64,000 nt of DNA from Calliopsis andreniformis (Eukaryota > Arthropoda > Insecta > Hymenoptera > Andrenidae), in the NCBI RefSeq assembly GCF_051401765.1, contig NC_135064.1:24526001-24590000 (forward strand). The letters are read 5' to 3'. Under the pieces are notes generated by a model. That model saw nothing but the letters and a program-made list of their open reading frames with translations. It was not told where the DNA came from and did not search any database. This document shows, in pieces, positions 24,131 to 34,020 of this stretch (its first letter is position 1; the number at the start of each line of letters is the position of its first letter). A program made the position numbers and the translations under genes.

Positions 24131-26880
24131 ACCACTCGTTAGCAAACTTAGTTTGGATCGCTATCCCCGATCGTGACATCTGCGAATCCATGAAACCGTC
24201 CACGGAAACCGTTGACGCGCCCGTATTCGAGGATTTCGAAATAACATGCAAATCCAGCCGACGTATAGCCGTCATATACCCCGTAAGCCACGTATGCATG
24301 CCTTCATCCGTGGTGGCGCACGCGTGAGAGTGGTGGTTCCCAATATTAGAGGGTGCACGTGCACGATCCCGAATCTTCGACGCACGCGACTCCGCCCACT
24401 CGCGTATATGAATATTTCAATTCCCCGAGAAATTCGGTGAACCTTGAAACTGGTGCACCCGACCGCAGGAAGCGAGGGAAACAGAGGGAGAGATGCAGAG
24501 ATAGATATAGAGATAGGGATAGATATATGGAGAGAGACAGTGATAGAGAAGGAGAGGAAGAATTGGTTGGCTCGCCGTGAAATCGATCCCCCTCCTCGGG
24601 TGGTCTACAATTTCTCGGACCTATCGAAGAATATCTTTTTACGTTTGCACGGTTGCAGCTTGTATAGATTCGATTCGATGAAAAGCGAGGGCGAGTGAGT
24701 CGTTTTTGTTGCTCGGAGTTGCCAGCGGCGTCAAAGTGGAATACAAGCGGCCGCGTTTGGAATCCAAACCAGTGTGGATTGACGAGGGATCGATGGGCTC
24801 GAAATTTTTGCGGCTTGTCGAAATTCGTCGGCTTCTGAGCAATGGATGATACGCGAAAATCGCTTTAGCACAACGGCGCGCGGTACACGCGTTAGTATTC
24901 CTGGTATCTGCAGGCAACCGCGGATTATTGGAGACGCGATATAACCTGCGTGCTTGCGATTCGTCAATAGTCTGTGGTCTCTCGTGGAAAAATGAAATAG
25001 AGAGCAGTTTTTTGTCTTGGAGGAAAATTCCAGGGATATTAAAGGATATATGACGGTATAAAGAAATAATAATTGTATGTATTTCTTTTGCTCGGAGTTC
25101 AGAATTTTTTACTTCAACTAGAGTAAACCTATACCTACATTTGTTTTACCCTCCATAACTGATCACCAACCGTGCCCCATTGCGATCATTTAACGAGGGA
25201 ATAACTGTCCGCGTTTCCTGCATTTGATGTACAAGATTATAGCTGAAATACGAGCCACGGCGGGCACAAAACGTTCTTCCTCCCCAACGACCCGCCTTCA
25301 AATCCGATAACTCTTGTCTCCCGACGATAAAAAAAAAAATCGTACCGTCATTGGCGAGCGGCGGCTATTTATTTGGCGCGGGGAAGGCACGCTCGGCAGA
25401 AAAAGCTCAAACATCGCGGTCTCTTCGTGTCGTGGTTTATTGCTGGTCGAATGATCGAGGGCGGCGAACTGATACGCGTTCGATAGCAATTTGTAGCTAC
25501 TGAGAGTTATTGCGCGGCGCGCGGCCGAATCAGTTCGAAATTGATGTGCCTGGGCGCACAACGCGGGGCGCTATTTGTTTTTAATTTTCCTTCTAAACGC
25601 GCCACGCGTCGAAACCACTTCTGCAAATCGAACCGGATCGCTGATATTTTTCCGCGCGAGTCGTCGAACCCAACAGCTATTCCGTCCAATTTGTCGTCAA
25701 TTAAAATCGCCGCGCGAAAAAAGAAAAAAAAAGGAAACGATTCGCGGCAGTTTTTCTCCGCGAGTTTGATGGAAGCCACGAATTGGACAGTGACTTGCCG
25801 AAGATGAGGGGGAAGACGGAGAGGAGTAGAAATTCCAGGGCAGAACGCGATGGGCCGTGGAGCAGAAAATCGCGAAGATTCCCGTTTTTGTTCGATCGCG
25901 TTGCGAGGTAACAGGCGGAGAGGCGTAAAAACGCGGGAAGCGATACAGTTTCGAGCGGATCGCGGACGTGCTCGATGCGATACACGTTAGAAAGTAACGA
26001 TTGCCGCTACCGCGAATCACCGTGGCCGCCATTGTCACGTTCTAGAGTCCTTTAAACATCCTCTTCAGAGCGGAAGGGTGCTTGGCATTATGTGTAGGCA
26101 GCCGCGTCGAGTGCACTCGAGGATTCGTTTGCTCGGAAAAAATTCATTTGCGGCCGTGTCCCCGGCCCTCCGCCCCTCCAACCCTCTCGCCGCAGACTTC
26201 AGCCCTCCACAAGTTTTCAAGCTTCGAACTCGTCAAGTTCGAGCACTCCCGTCTAAATGCGACTCCGCGACGTCGACGAACCTTAGTGTATTAATCAAAA
26301 AAGGGAAAAAAGAGAGAGGACGAGAAAGGGGCGAACAATGAGAACAATGCGAAAATATGTCTTGCATTAGGGAATGACTTTTTAATTGCTTTAAGGTACC
26401 CATTGTGCCTGCTGCCATTATTGTGCAGATTTTGCCGTTAATTTTATGGGACATCTGGTAATTATTTCTTCTTCTATCTCGGTAGACTTTCGGTGGAATT
26501 TCATTTTCGTTAGAAGAGGCGTACCTTTTTATGATTATTGAAGGACGCTCTCGGGACTATGAATTTGAAGATGAAAACAAAACGGATATTTGGATACTTG
26601 AGTATTTGAAAATTTTAAAGTTTAAAAATTTGAAAATTATCGCGTCTCTATGTTACCTAATATTTGCAGCATTACAAATCCAATCATTTTTTACTGAGTC
26701 ATCTTGATTGCCTCAGAAGTTCGATTATTAAAGTCATTTATGTGTTTGCAAAAAACATAACAGCGTGTCTAATCATGAAATAACAGTTCAGATGACATTT
26801 TCCACTGCTTCTTTCATGAATTGCAATCTTTAAATGTCGCCTTATTGCGAAGCGTTTCCTTATTGAGAAAACTAGTCACC
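24131..26880. other. Non-coding: GC-rich blocks at 24.1-25.0 and 25.2-26.3 kb with valleys
   Basis: The frames in the GC-rich parts (up to 113 codons) overlap on both strands and are Arg/Ser-rich. A purine-rich low-complexity stretch lies at 24483-24560. The valley at 26331-26880 carries a short patch of TTTGAAAATT/TTTAAAAATT words (26606-26638), related to the 16-bp repeat at 37.6 kb. No gene is recognised. Confidence 0.6.
24483..24560 (+). repeat. Degenerate GA/GATA purine-rich low-complexity tract
   Basis: Imperfect AGAGATAGATA and GGGAGAGA units over about 78 bases. Confidence 0.8.
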
Positions 26881-27920
26881 GTGACATTTCCTGAACGCAT
26901 CGACGTGCAAAAAGAAATGTGGTCACAGAATCGAGAGGTCTTCCGTTTAACAGCAAGTTACTCCATCTGTTATTAAGTTTATCCACCGCACGTGGGATTA
27001 CATCGCGGACTATAGACGTTGGATACACTTTGCAGACATAGCACGTAAGCAAAGGCGTGTACAAGAGGGTGAGAGGAGGCGAACAGTTTCTCGAGGAGGG
27101 TCGCTTAATTAGAATTTAGTTAGACGAGGGTGGGTTCGCTCTCTCCCCGGGCTGGCGCCGCGTTAACTGTACAAGATTATTCCCAGATAAACTAATTAGG
27201 TATCCGAAATCTGTGGATCCTAGGTACAGTCCAGCCAAGCAGCATTCCAACAGCGCATAACACCACCCAGAGCGTTCGTGTTTCCGATTTCGCGATACGT
27301 TCTCGATAATTTGCCGCCGTTTAATCTCCCCATTACGCTCTTTTGACGCTTTCCAAGTAGATAACACGGGGCAATTAGCACGAAAGCCGGTTCATTACGA
27401 TTAATTATATCCTGAAGAGACCGTCGGTAGTTCGTCATAATTGGAGATCGGCCGATCGTTGTCGAAATGAAAAAGATCTGACGACGGGGACGGGGGAGAA
27501 ACTTGGGGGCTCGAGAAGGAGGAAGAGAGGAAGGGATAAAAACAGGAAGAGTCGGAGCTCTCTCGGTACATTCTCGTCGCGATTGGATCTTCATTCCGTT
27601 CGAGGCCTCTCCTTCTCGCGGCGCCACTCATTTCAATTAGGTTAGCGGCAATAAAGAAGAGACCTTTGGTCTCCCCCTCTCCCCGTCCTCTCTGTCGGCG
27701 TCCCCCGTACCGGAGGGGTCAGGGCAAAAATTTATCTCTCCCTTCCTAATTTCTTTAATTAGTGCACGGAAGTCGTGGCAGCCACCGCCGCGGTGAGATA
27801 CGGCGTATCTAACTGAGCGAAACGTTTCCAACCCTCCGCGACGGGCAAAGCCACCCTCGAGCCTTTCTTGCGATTCACCTTCCATCCCAGCCACCCCCTC
27901 CGTCCCGTTTCCATCGATCT

Positions 27921-27956
27921 CCCCATACCCCTCGACCCCCTTCACCCCCTTCACCC
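27921..27956 (-). other. Predicted G-quadruplex on the minus strand
   Basis: Five C runs on the + strand (27921-27924, 27928-27931, 27936-27940, 27945-27949 and 27954-27956) are separated by loops of 3-4 bases. The minus strand therefore meets the G-quadruplex rule, and the + strand could form an i-motif. Confidence 0.65.
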
Positions 27957-28292
27957 TCCTCGGCTCTACCTCTTCCTGCCGCCAGTTTCCTCCTTCTACT
28001 TTGCTCCCCCGCGTCGTCGATCCGGTTTCTCGACACTTCATCCCCTCCTCGACGCCCGACGTGACTGGAGGTATCAATCTCACCCCCGTTCTCGACCCCT
28101 GGAAACGCCGTGTTGCCACTTCATTACCTCGTGCACCATAGCGCCAAAGCGCGCGCGGGGCCAGAGGGCGGCCGAGGGAAGAGGTACAGTCTGTCTAGAA
28201 AATAAATCACGCAGGTAGCGACGCGCGGGGGTGGTTCTCTCTTTGAAATCCGGCCACCCGCTTCGATCTCGCCTCTTCCCCCCTTCCGACCC

Positions 28293-28319
28293 CTTCTGCC
28301 TCTTCTGCCTCTTCTGCCC
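28293..28319 (+). repeat. Three units of a 9-bp repeat (CTTCTGCCT)
   Basis: Two identical 9-mers and a third with one substitution. Confidence 0.85.
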
Positions 28320-28838
28320 CTCCCCCCGCCCGCGTTCCGCTTTACGAGAGACAATTCGTCGTCGTCGAACGGCATCGACCGATACGGACGGTGAATTATT
28401 CAGAAGAATTTTCGCTCGATATGGTATCTCGAGCGATCGGAACGCCGTGCACGACGGATACTTGTCCGCGATAAAACACGCGCGTTGCCAGCGGCGGTCC
28501 TGCTGTAAAAGTAAATAGGAAACGGATGGAACGACGCGGCGGAAGTTGCGCGCACGCTTTCCTCGCTCGAAATTTCGTTGATGCGACGTGCAGACATAGG
28601 TACAGTTGGCTATAAAACTTCTCACGGTCTGACACTAAGCAGTGAAAAATTTTATTAGTCGCAGGATTGGAGAACAGGTGTAGCTTCCTTTTGTTTTAGT
28701 TTCGTACGATTTTGGCTTCGTTATTAACAATACATTTGTCAGTGCGAGATATTTTTAGACACGATGTATATAGTGTATGTATATTTTTGGGACATTTGAG
28801 TAGATTGTAGATACAAAGCAATGAAAGAAATGCATGTA

Positions 28839-29024
28839 CAGATATGTCTTGAAACTTTTAAGGCGAATTTAGACTTTTCACTTTGGATGAAATGCAGATG
28901 AAAAGAAGCTTTACACGTATCACCATGGATGAATCATAGACGATGATCAGCCAAAATGAAAAGTCTAAATTCGTCTTTAGTTTTTTACTCTGCAGAAATG
29001 TCCGACGTTTCCTGATACACCCTG
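28839..29024. mobile_element. Short MITE relic related to the 13.6-kb element
   Basis: The right end, read inward, is CAGGGTGTATCAGGAAACGT and closely matches the right end of the element at 13598-13917. It abuts TA at 29025. Internal inverted copies of CGAATTTAGACTTTTCA lie at 28864-28880 and, in reverse, at 28957-28973. The left end is degenerate (TA then CAGATATGTC at 28837-28848), so this boundary is uncertain. No coding capacity. Confidence 0.65.
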
Positions 29025-30679
29025 TATATCGAGGCACGAGGTACGCGATTTACCGACAGTCGAGGGAGTTTCTCTTTTTAAGAGATACGTGTACTCGCGT
29101 CGTGGAGGCTTTTAACTGGAGATGCTGAAGATTTATCGTCTCTCCTGGATCATTTTTATTATTGCGGAAGCTCCTCGAGAGAGGGCGTAAGGGAGTCCCA
29201 AGTGGGCCAATTGGAGCCGTGGAGGGTATTTCGATTAAGTTTTGGGGGGATTTCGAGGAACTGATACAATCTTCGCCGGGTTTTGTCGCCCGGTCTTCGG
29301 GGAATTAAGCGAGTTTTCGGAAGAATTTAGATAACCGTATTTGCGTCTGCACGGCTTTGGATTTGAGTAAGTAGATATAGGCACTTCATATGCAAACTTG
29401 TATCCTAATAGTTGGAAAATTTTGTGATGAATTCAAGACTCAGAATTTCTTAAAAAATAAAACGAGACACTAATTACTTCTTAAATCACAGTATCCACCT
29501 AAAATGGAACTTTCATCGAATATACTTCCTCAGAAGTATATTCATTAAATATACTCATTTAGAAGAATCTGAATGTAGTTAAGTACATAATTAAGCATTA
29601 ACCTGATTTTCACCGTCCCCACGAAACAGCCAGAATTCCCCCACAGCATCGAACGCATTACCCAGCCACTTCCCAAAAAACCCGATTTCATTTATCCCTC
29701 CAATTTCGAAGGGTCGATAAGATCAGCCGAAGGAATTGCAGCGATACCTCCTGTCAGCGAGATCCCCCTGTCTCGCAGTTTACTTTTTAATTAAAGTTCG
29801 CGTCGCTTATTAGCCGGGGCCAGGGGTGAGCCCGAGGCCTGGAGGGATCAACAAGGTGCCTGCCGCTTAATACCCCGTTCAGGAAAGTAATTTACCGTTA
29901 ATTATCATTTGCTCGTGCCGGTTTCGAGGGTGTCGCCGATTTCGAGGGTTCGTTGCCTCTCCTCCCGAGTCTTCCCCCCTCTTCTCCGCCCCTCCACCTG
30001 TCCCCTCGCGCCTTTCGCGGCTCCGATTATGCTCGGGGTGAAATTAATGACTCTCGGCACGGAAAGGTTGGCGAACGCGAAAGCTTCTGTCTGTCCACGG
30101 GCGATCTCCCCTCGCGCGAGGCCAATCGTCGGGCAATTTGTCGTGCGGCGGCCATTTCCGCTTTTCAGGGCCGACGTTCATCGAGCTCCCCCTCGTCGGA
30201 TACATATCTGCGGTCTGACGGGCAGAAGGACGGCCGATGGGTGTTCGGTACGATGCAATAAAATTTCACGACACTTGAAGGGTGCCTCGAGTGTTCGTGC
30301 CTAGAACCCCACCCTTGCCTGCCCCACACCCCTCGCCGCATGGTCATCGTAATGTTTATATTCGATATTAATCTGGCCGGTGTTTGCCGAATCGCGCCAT
30401 TCGTTGCATTACTTTGATTAATTGTTTTAATGGATTCACGGTTAATGAGGTCCGCCTGAACGACCTCGCGGCTCTACATCGCTCGCGCGATGGTCTTTTA
30501 AATTAATATCCTGGGGTGAATGGTCGCATAGTTTCCTACGATTTAAAGGTCTGCTCAGTTTTCGCTCGCGTGGTGACCATTCACTGACTTTTACACTCTT
30601 TTGGGTAATTATTCAGTAGCTTGGTGATGGAGATACTGTGTTTTAATGGTCTTCTGTGGTTAATACGCTCAGTAACAAG
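29025..30679. other. Non-coding: GC-rich patch, valley at 29.3-29.7 kb, GC-rich block
   Basis: The valley ends in a C-rich, G-poor stretch (29610-29700). The block at 29.7-30.5 kb gives two overlapping + strand frames of about 130 and 100 codons in different reading frames over the same bases, plus Ser/Pro/Arg-rich composition. No family is recognised. Confidence 0.6.
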
Positions 30680-30730
30680 ATTACGGCATAGGTAAATTTT
30701 GGGTAAAAATTGGCTAACTTTGACTGACGA

Positions 30731-30781
30731 TAACTCCGCGAAAAACCATCGTAGGATCATGATCTTTTTTTTAAATTAAAG
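30731..30781 (+). repeat. Palindrome motif, copy 1
   Basis: Pattern TAACT..GCGAAAAA, then ATCGTA, then GATC, then a T run and AAATTAAAG. It is the outer left member of four related copies. Confidence 0.8.
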
Positions 30782-30967
30782 CCTGAGGTCTTTACTTTAA
30801 GATATTATGTCTCCATTTTCAGTTTACTGCAACCCCATTAATATTTCTTCTTAAGTTTGAGTGCATGTTTGTCACACTAAAAATTGCAATGTTTGACGGG
30901 ATACACAGACTTGCCAAAATTTTTTTGGAGGATGTTGTTTGCAGTGATATAAAGCGCAAATCTTCCT

Positions 30968-31020
30968 CTTTATTTTAAAAAAAAGATCAAGTCGATATGA
31001 TTTTTTTTCGCGAAGTTACA
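30968..31020 (-). repeat. Palindrome motif, copy 2 (inverted)
   Basis: Same pattern as copy 1 on the opposite strand: CTTTATTTTAAA, GATC, then CGCGAAGTTACA. Confidence 0.8.
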
Positions 31021-31103
31021 GCAGTTTAAAGTAGCCCTTGCATTTTTCAACAAAACAGGTAGTACCAATACATGACAAAAATGCAAGGGTTACTTTGAAG
31101 TGC

Positions 31104-31156
31104 TGTAACTATGCGAAAAAAAATCGTATCGACTTGATCTTTTTTTTAAATTAAAG
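31104..31156 (+). repeat. Palindrome motif, copy 3
   Basis: TGTAACTATGCGAAAAA, ATCGTATCGACTTGATC, then a T run and AAATTAAAG. It starts 373 bases after copy 1 in the same orientation and is the mirror partner of copy 2. Confidence 0.8.
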
Positions 31157-31342
31157 GGGAAGGTTTAGGCTTTATACCGCTGCGAATGGTATTCCCCAAA
31201 AAAATTTGAACAAGTGAGTACATTTCGTCAAACTTTACCATTTTCAGTATGACAAACATGCCCTCAGATTTAAGGGAATACAATAATAGGGCTGCACTAA
31301 ACTTAAATTTGTGGCATAGTATCTTCAAACTAAGATTTCAGG

Positions 31343-31393
31343 CTTTATTTTAAACAAAAGATCATGAGCATACGACGATTTTTCGTGGAGTTA
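31343..31393 (-). repeat. Palindrome motif, copy 4 (inverted)
   Basis: Mirror partner of copy 1, with CTTTATTTTAAA, GATCATGAGCATACGACGAT and GGAGTTA. Confidence 0.8.
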
Positions 31394-31444
31394 TCGTCAG
31401 TCAAAGTTGCCTGATTTTTACTTAAAATTTTTTTATGCAATAAT

Positions 31445-32760
31445 TATGCTATACTAAGGTATAGTAGAGTAAATTTAGTGGTTTGTTAACTTAAAGTGTT
31501 TTAGATTGAAGGAAGACTGATATTGTAACTTAAATGAACTTCTAAAAAAATTAGTTTGAAATTTGTTGAAACATGTCTTCTACAGGAGCCTAATCTTGAA
31601 ATCCCAAATATGGAATGACAGTAATTGTGAATATCACTCTTTCTTAAACACAGCTCCGTTCCCCGTCACATTATCTCGCCTCAGAATATTACTTATGGCG
31701 ACCTCATCTACGGCTGCACGGAGAATTAGCAACGCTCGCGGACGAGGGTCGAAATTACCGCGATAATCCTGAATCCAGAGCGAAGCGCAGGGGAAAATCC
31801 GTGGCCGCAAGTGGACCGCCTCTCGGCGAAAGTGGAACAATAGCGAGCAGCCGCCTAACGGTAAACGATATTAATCTTTCCGTGGCTGCGGACGAAACAG
31901 CACCATTATCTCTGGGAACGTTATCGAGGGGTATTAATCTTGGGTACTCGAAAATGGGACGATTCTATGCCTGGCATTAATTATCTATGGCACTTCGCTC
32001 GATCGAAATTTTTGTCGATTCCCCCGACGTGTTTCGTGTCATCTCGAGGAGAGGAAAGGAAGACACCCCAAGGAAGTTACGTCGCGTCGAAGATAAAAAA
32101 AAATGAGCAAGCACTTGGGCAGGGTGGGGTTTCCACGGAGTCGCCGTCCATATAAAATGGAAAGTGAATCTCCAGCCGGTTTCGCCCGCCTCCCATGAGG
32201 GGAGAAGCCCCTTGGAAATCAAATGTATAGCACGACGAGTTCTCTCGTATCCATTACCGCCTTTCAGCCCCCTAAGGCCGCATCCGCAAACACGTGGCGC
32301 CCCTCTCGATACACACCCTTCGCGCTCTCCCCTCCTTCGCGACGGGAGAATCCCCTTGGCCTCGAGGCAATCGCATTAAATCGAATGAGGGGGTTCGAGT
32401 CATGTTTTCTTAATTCCATAGTGACGCCGCGCGCTAAGCCACTGGCATCGTATGCCCCGTGCACTTTCCGAACGATCGAAATCGGCCGACTCGCGTGTTG
32501 CCCCAATGAATTTTTAATCCCGACCTTATGCCTTATCCGCTGCATCGACTTTATGGCTACCGGCTCGGGACTTATCGTAGATCATCGTCCGCGTTCGCAC
32601 GAGCCAGGTAGTTTCAATTCTTTCGCCTCAGGGACGGTGGATCTCGTTAGGTGGCGGCTTGGATGCATGGAAACGCGGAACGTGTAATATCCTGAAATCC
32701 CTCGAGATATTTCTCATGGCTCGCCCGTCGTTATCTTAGTTTCGTGACTGCCTGTTTCGC
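31445..32760. other. AT-rich remainder then GC-rich block; no gene recognised
   Basis: Overlapping frames of up to 154 codons (+ strand, 32223-32687) and 93 codons on the minus strand cover the GC-rich part. Neither shows a known motif. I see no RNA gene or strong splice-bounded exon. Confidence 0.55.
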
Positions 32761-33147
32761 GCAGGACCGTGGTTTTCTGGAATTTTGGTTGTTCAGAGGA
32801 TTGGGGATAAGTGGTTTGAGATAGTCGATAAAATAGCTGCGGTGGTAGAGTAGATGGTGCATTAGAGTGAGAATTTACAAGGAGGTGGATCTGAATGCTT
32901 ATTGTTGAAGAGTAAATATTATATAATATGCCTTGGAATTTCCGTTTTCAGATACGACTCCTCATAAAATATATTTGCCTGTCTTTAATCTACTAACCTA
33001 TTTCATGGTTTGAAAAAATAGAAAATGTTACGTCTACTATATCAATTCTGTGTCCAGTGGATAAGGGATAGGGTCGCAGGAATGACAATAATTACACTTC
33101 TCCTAAATGTAGTGAAACTTCTAATAAAGTAGATACCAAAAGTTAGA

Positions 33148-33165
33148 GTTCCATGAGAGGTATCC
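33148..33165 (-). repeat. Fragment of a dispersed repeat (degenerate)
   Basis: GTTCCATGAGAGGTATCC is a degenerate inverse copy of the GGGGACTTCTCATGGGAC sequence seen at 54.3 kb. Confidence 0.45.
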
Positions 33166-33721
33166 AAAGAACTTTCAGCTCCAAAGCCTTTCCTACAAAG
33201 ATTTCAGTGTCAATGTCCAGTGGCCGCTGGCGTTTTGGCTTGCTACTTGGTTCTTATAAAGGAAGAGGGTCCATCGAGAAAGAAGAGGAGTTAGGACTTC
33301 AACTTTGGCTCTCTGCTTACAATAGGTAGTAGAGCTACGAAGTTTCAGTTCAGCTCCGATTCTTTCTCCACGATAGATCCTCTGCTCTACTCTATAAATA
33401 CCAAGAAACCATCCGGAACGCCTGCGACGACTGGACCTTAATATCGAAGCTTATGTACATAGAGCTTTAGAGTCAAAGTCTCTCTTAATACCTCGCATTG
33501 TGTTCTAAATCCGCATAGTAGAGCTACTAATAACAATTCCCTGTAATTTAGCATAGAATTACACACATATTAATGCATTATACAGTGTGGGGATGAGGAG
33601 GCTAGTAGGATGGCGCAGGGTACTTTGCATGGCTCTGTGTTGTTCCATTATGAATCTCTAATGTCATAAGTATACATATACAATTGCTCAGTTATAAAAA
33701 TGAAAGTATGTAGGTAGTATT

Positions 33722-33799
33722 CGTGTTCCACGAGAAGTCCCCTGCAAACATTCCCTCTAATGAATCCTAAGTGGGATTTTCCACTTTTCATGGAACAAG
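33722..33799. repeat. Short hairpin made of two inverted copies of a dispersed repeat
   Basis: TGTTCCACGAGAAGTCC (from 33724) is answered by CCACTTTTCATGGAACAAG (33781-33799), its degenerate reverse complement, with about 40 bases between. The left copy, read on the minus strand, is CAGGGGACTTCTCGTGGAAC and matches copies at 50721 and 54315. Confidence 0.65.
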
Positions 33800-34020
33800 A
33801 ATTATATACCTGCTGGTGTATTCAATTGAAAGAAGATGATCCGTAAATTGGAGATTCCCTTTGCTGAACTTCTTATCACTGTACAGTACTTGCAACATAC
33901 TTCCACTCAATACCAAGTACCCAAATCACAATTCCACTTAACATAGATATTACATCTCATTCAGCCACTTTAACCCACAACCACGTAAACCCTCCCTCAT
34001 CTTCTCCTTCTCGTGAATTC

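Larger units (their letters stand above)
26881..28838. other. GC-rich block with a long pyrimidine-rich tract; no gene recognised
   Basis: From about 27650 to 28330 the + strand is C/T-rich and holds the C-run array at 27921-27956 and a 9-bp CTTCTGCCT repeat. The minus-strand frames here (160 codons at 27637-28119, and 181 at 28080-28625) are Gly/Arg/Glu-rich products of this composition. Their overlap with + strand frames of similar length argues against coding. From 28640 the sequence becomes AT-rich. Confidence 0.6.
30680..31444. repeat. Near-perfectly centred palindrome of about 765 bp (foldback element)
   Basis: The two halves are inverted copies around 31062. Outer pair: CTTTGACTGACGATAACTCC ending at 30737, with its inverse starting near 31387. 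Inner pair: AGCCCTTGCATTTTT near 31033-31047, with its inverse near 31077-31091. The intervening 187-bp segments (30782-30968 and 31157-31342) are also complementary, at about 70 percent by eye and with no net length difference. The central loop is only about 25-30 bases. No transposase frame is present. It may be an old foldback or MITE-like element, or an inverted duplication; a transcript would fold into a long hairpin. Confidence 0.85.
32761..34020. other. Large AT-rich valley with opposed skew and dispersed-repeat fragments
   Basis: The left edge 32761-32820 has 23 G and 5 C; the right edge 33961-34020 has 4 G and 25 C. The interior (33040-33540) is moderately GC-balanced with recurring words such as TCAGCTCC, GTAGAGCTAC and TGTCCAGTGG. 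It may be an old decayed repeat, but I cannot define a unit. No coding frame is supported. Confidence 0.7.

Noticed and set aside
28080..28625. 181-codon minus-strand open frame
   Set aside because: Gly/Arg-rich translation of the pyrimidine-rich tract, without conserved features.
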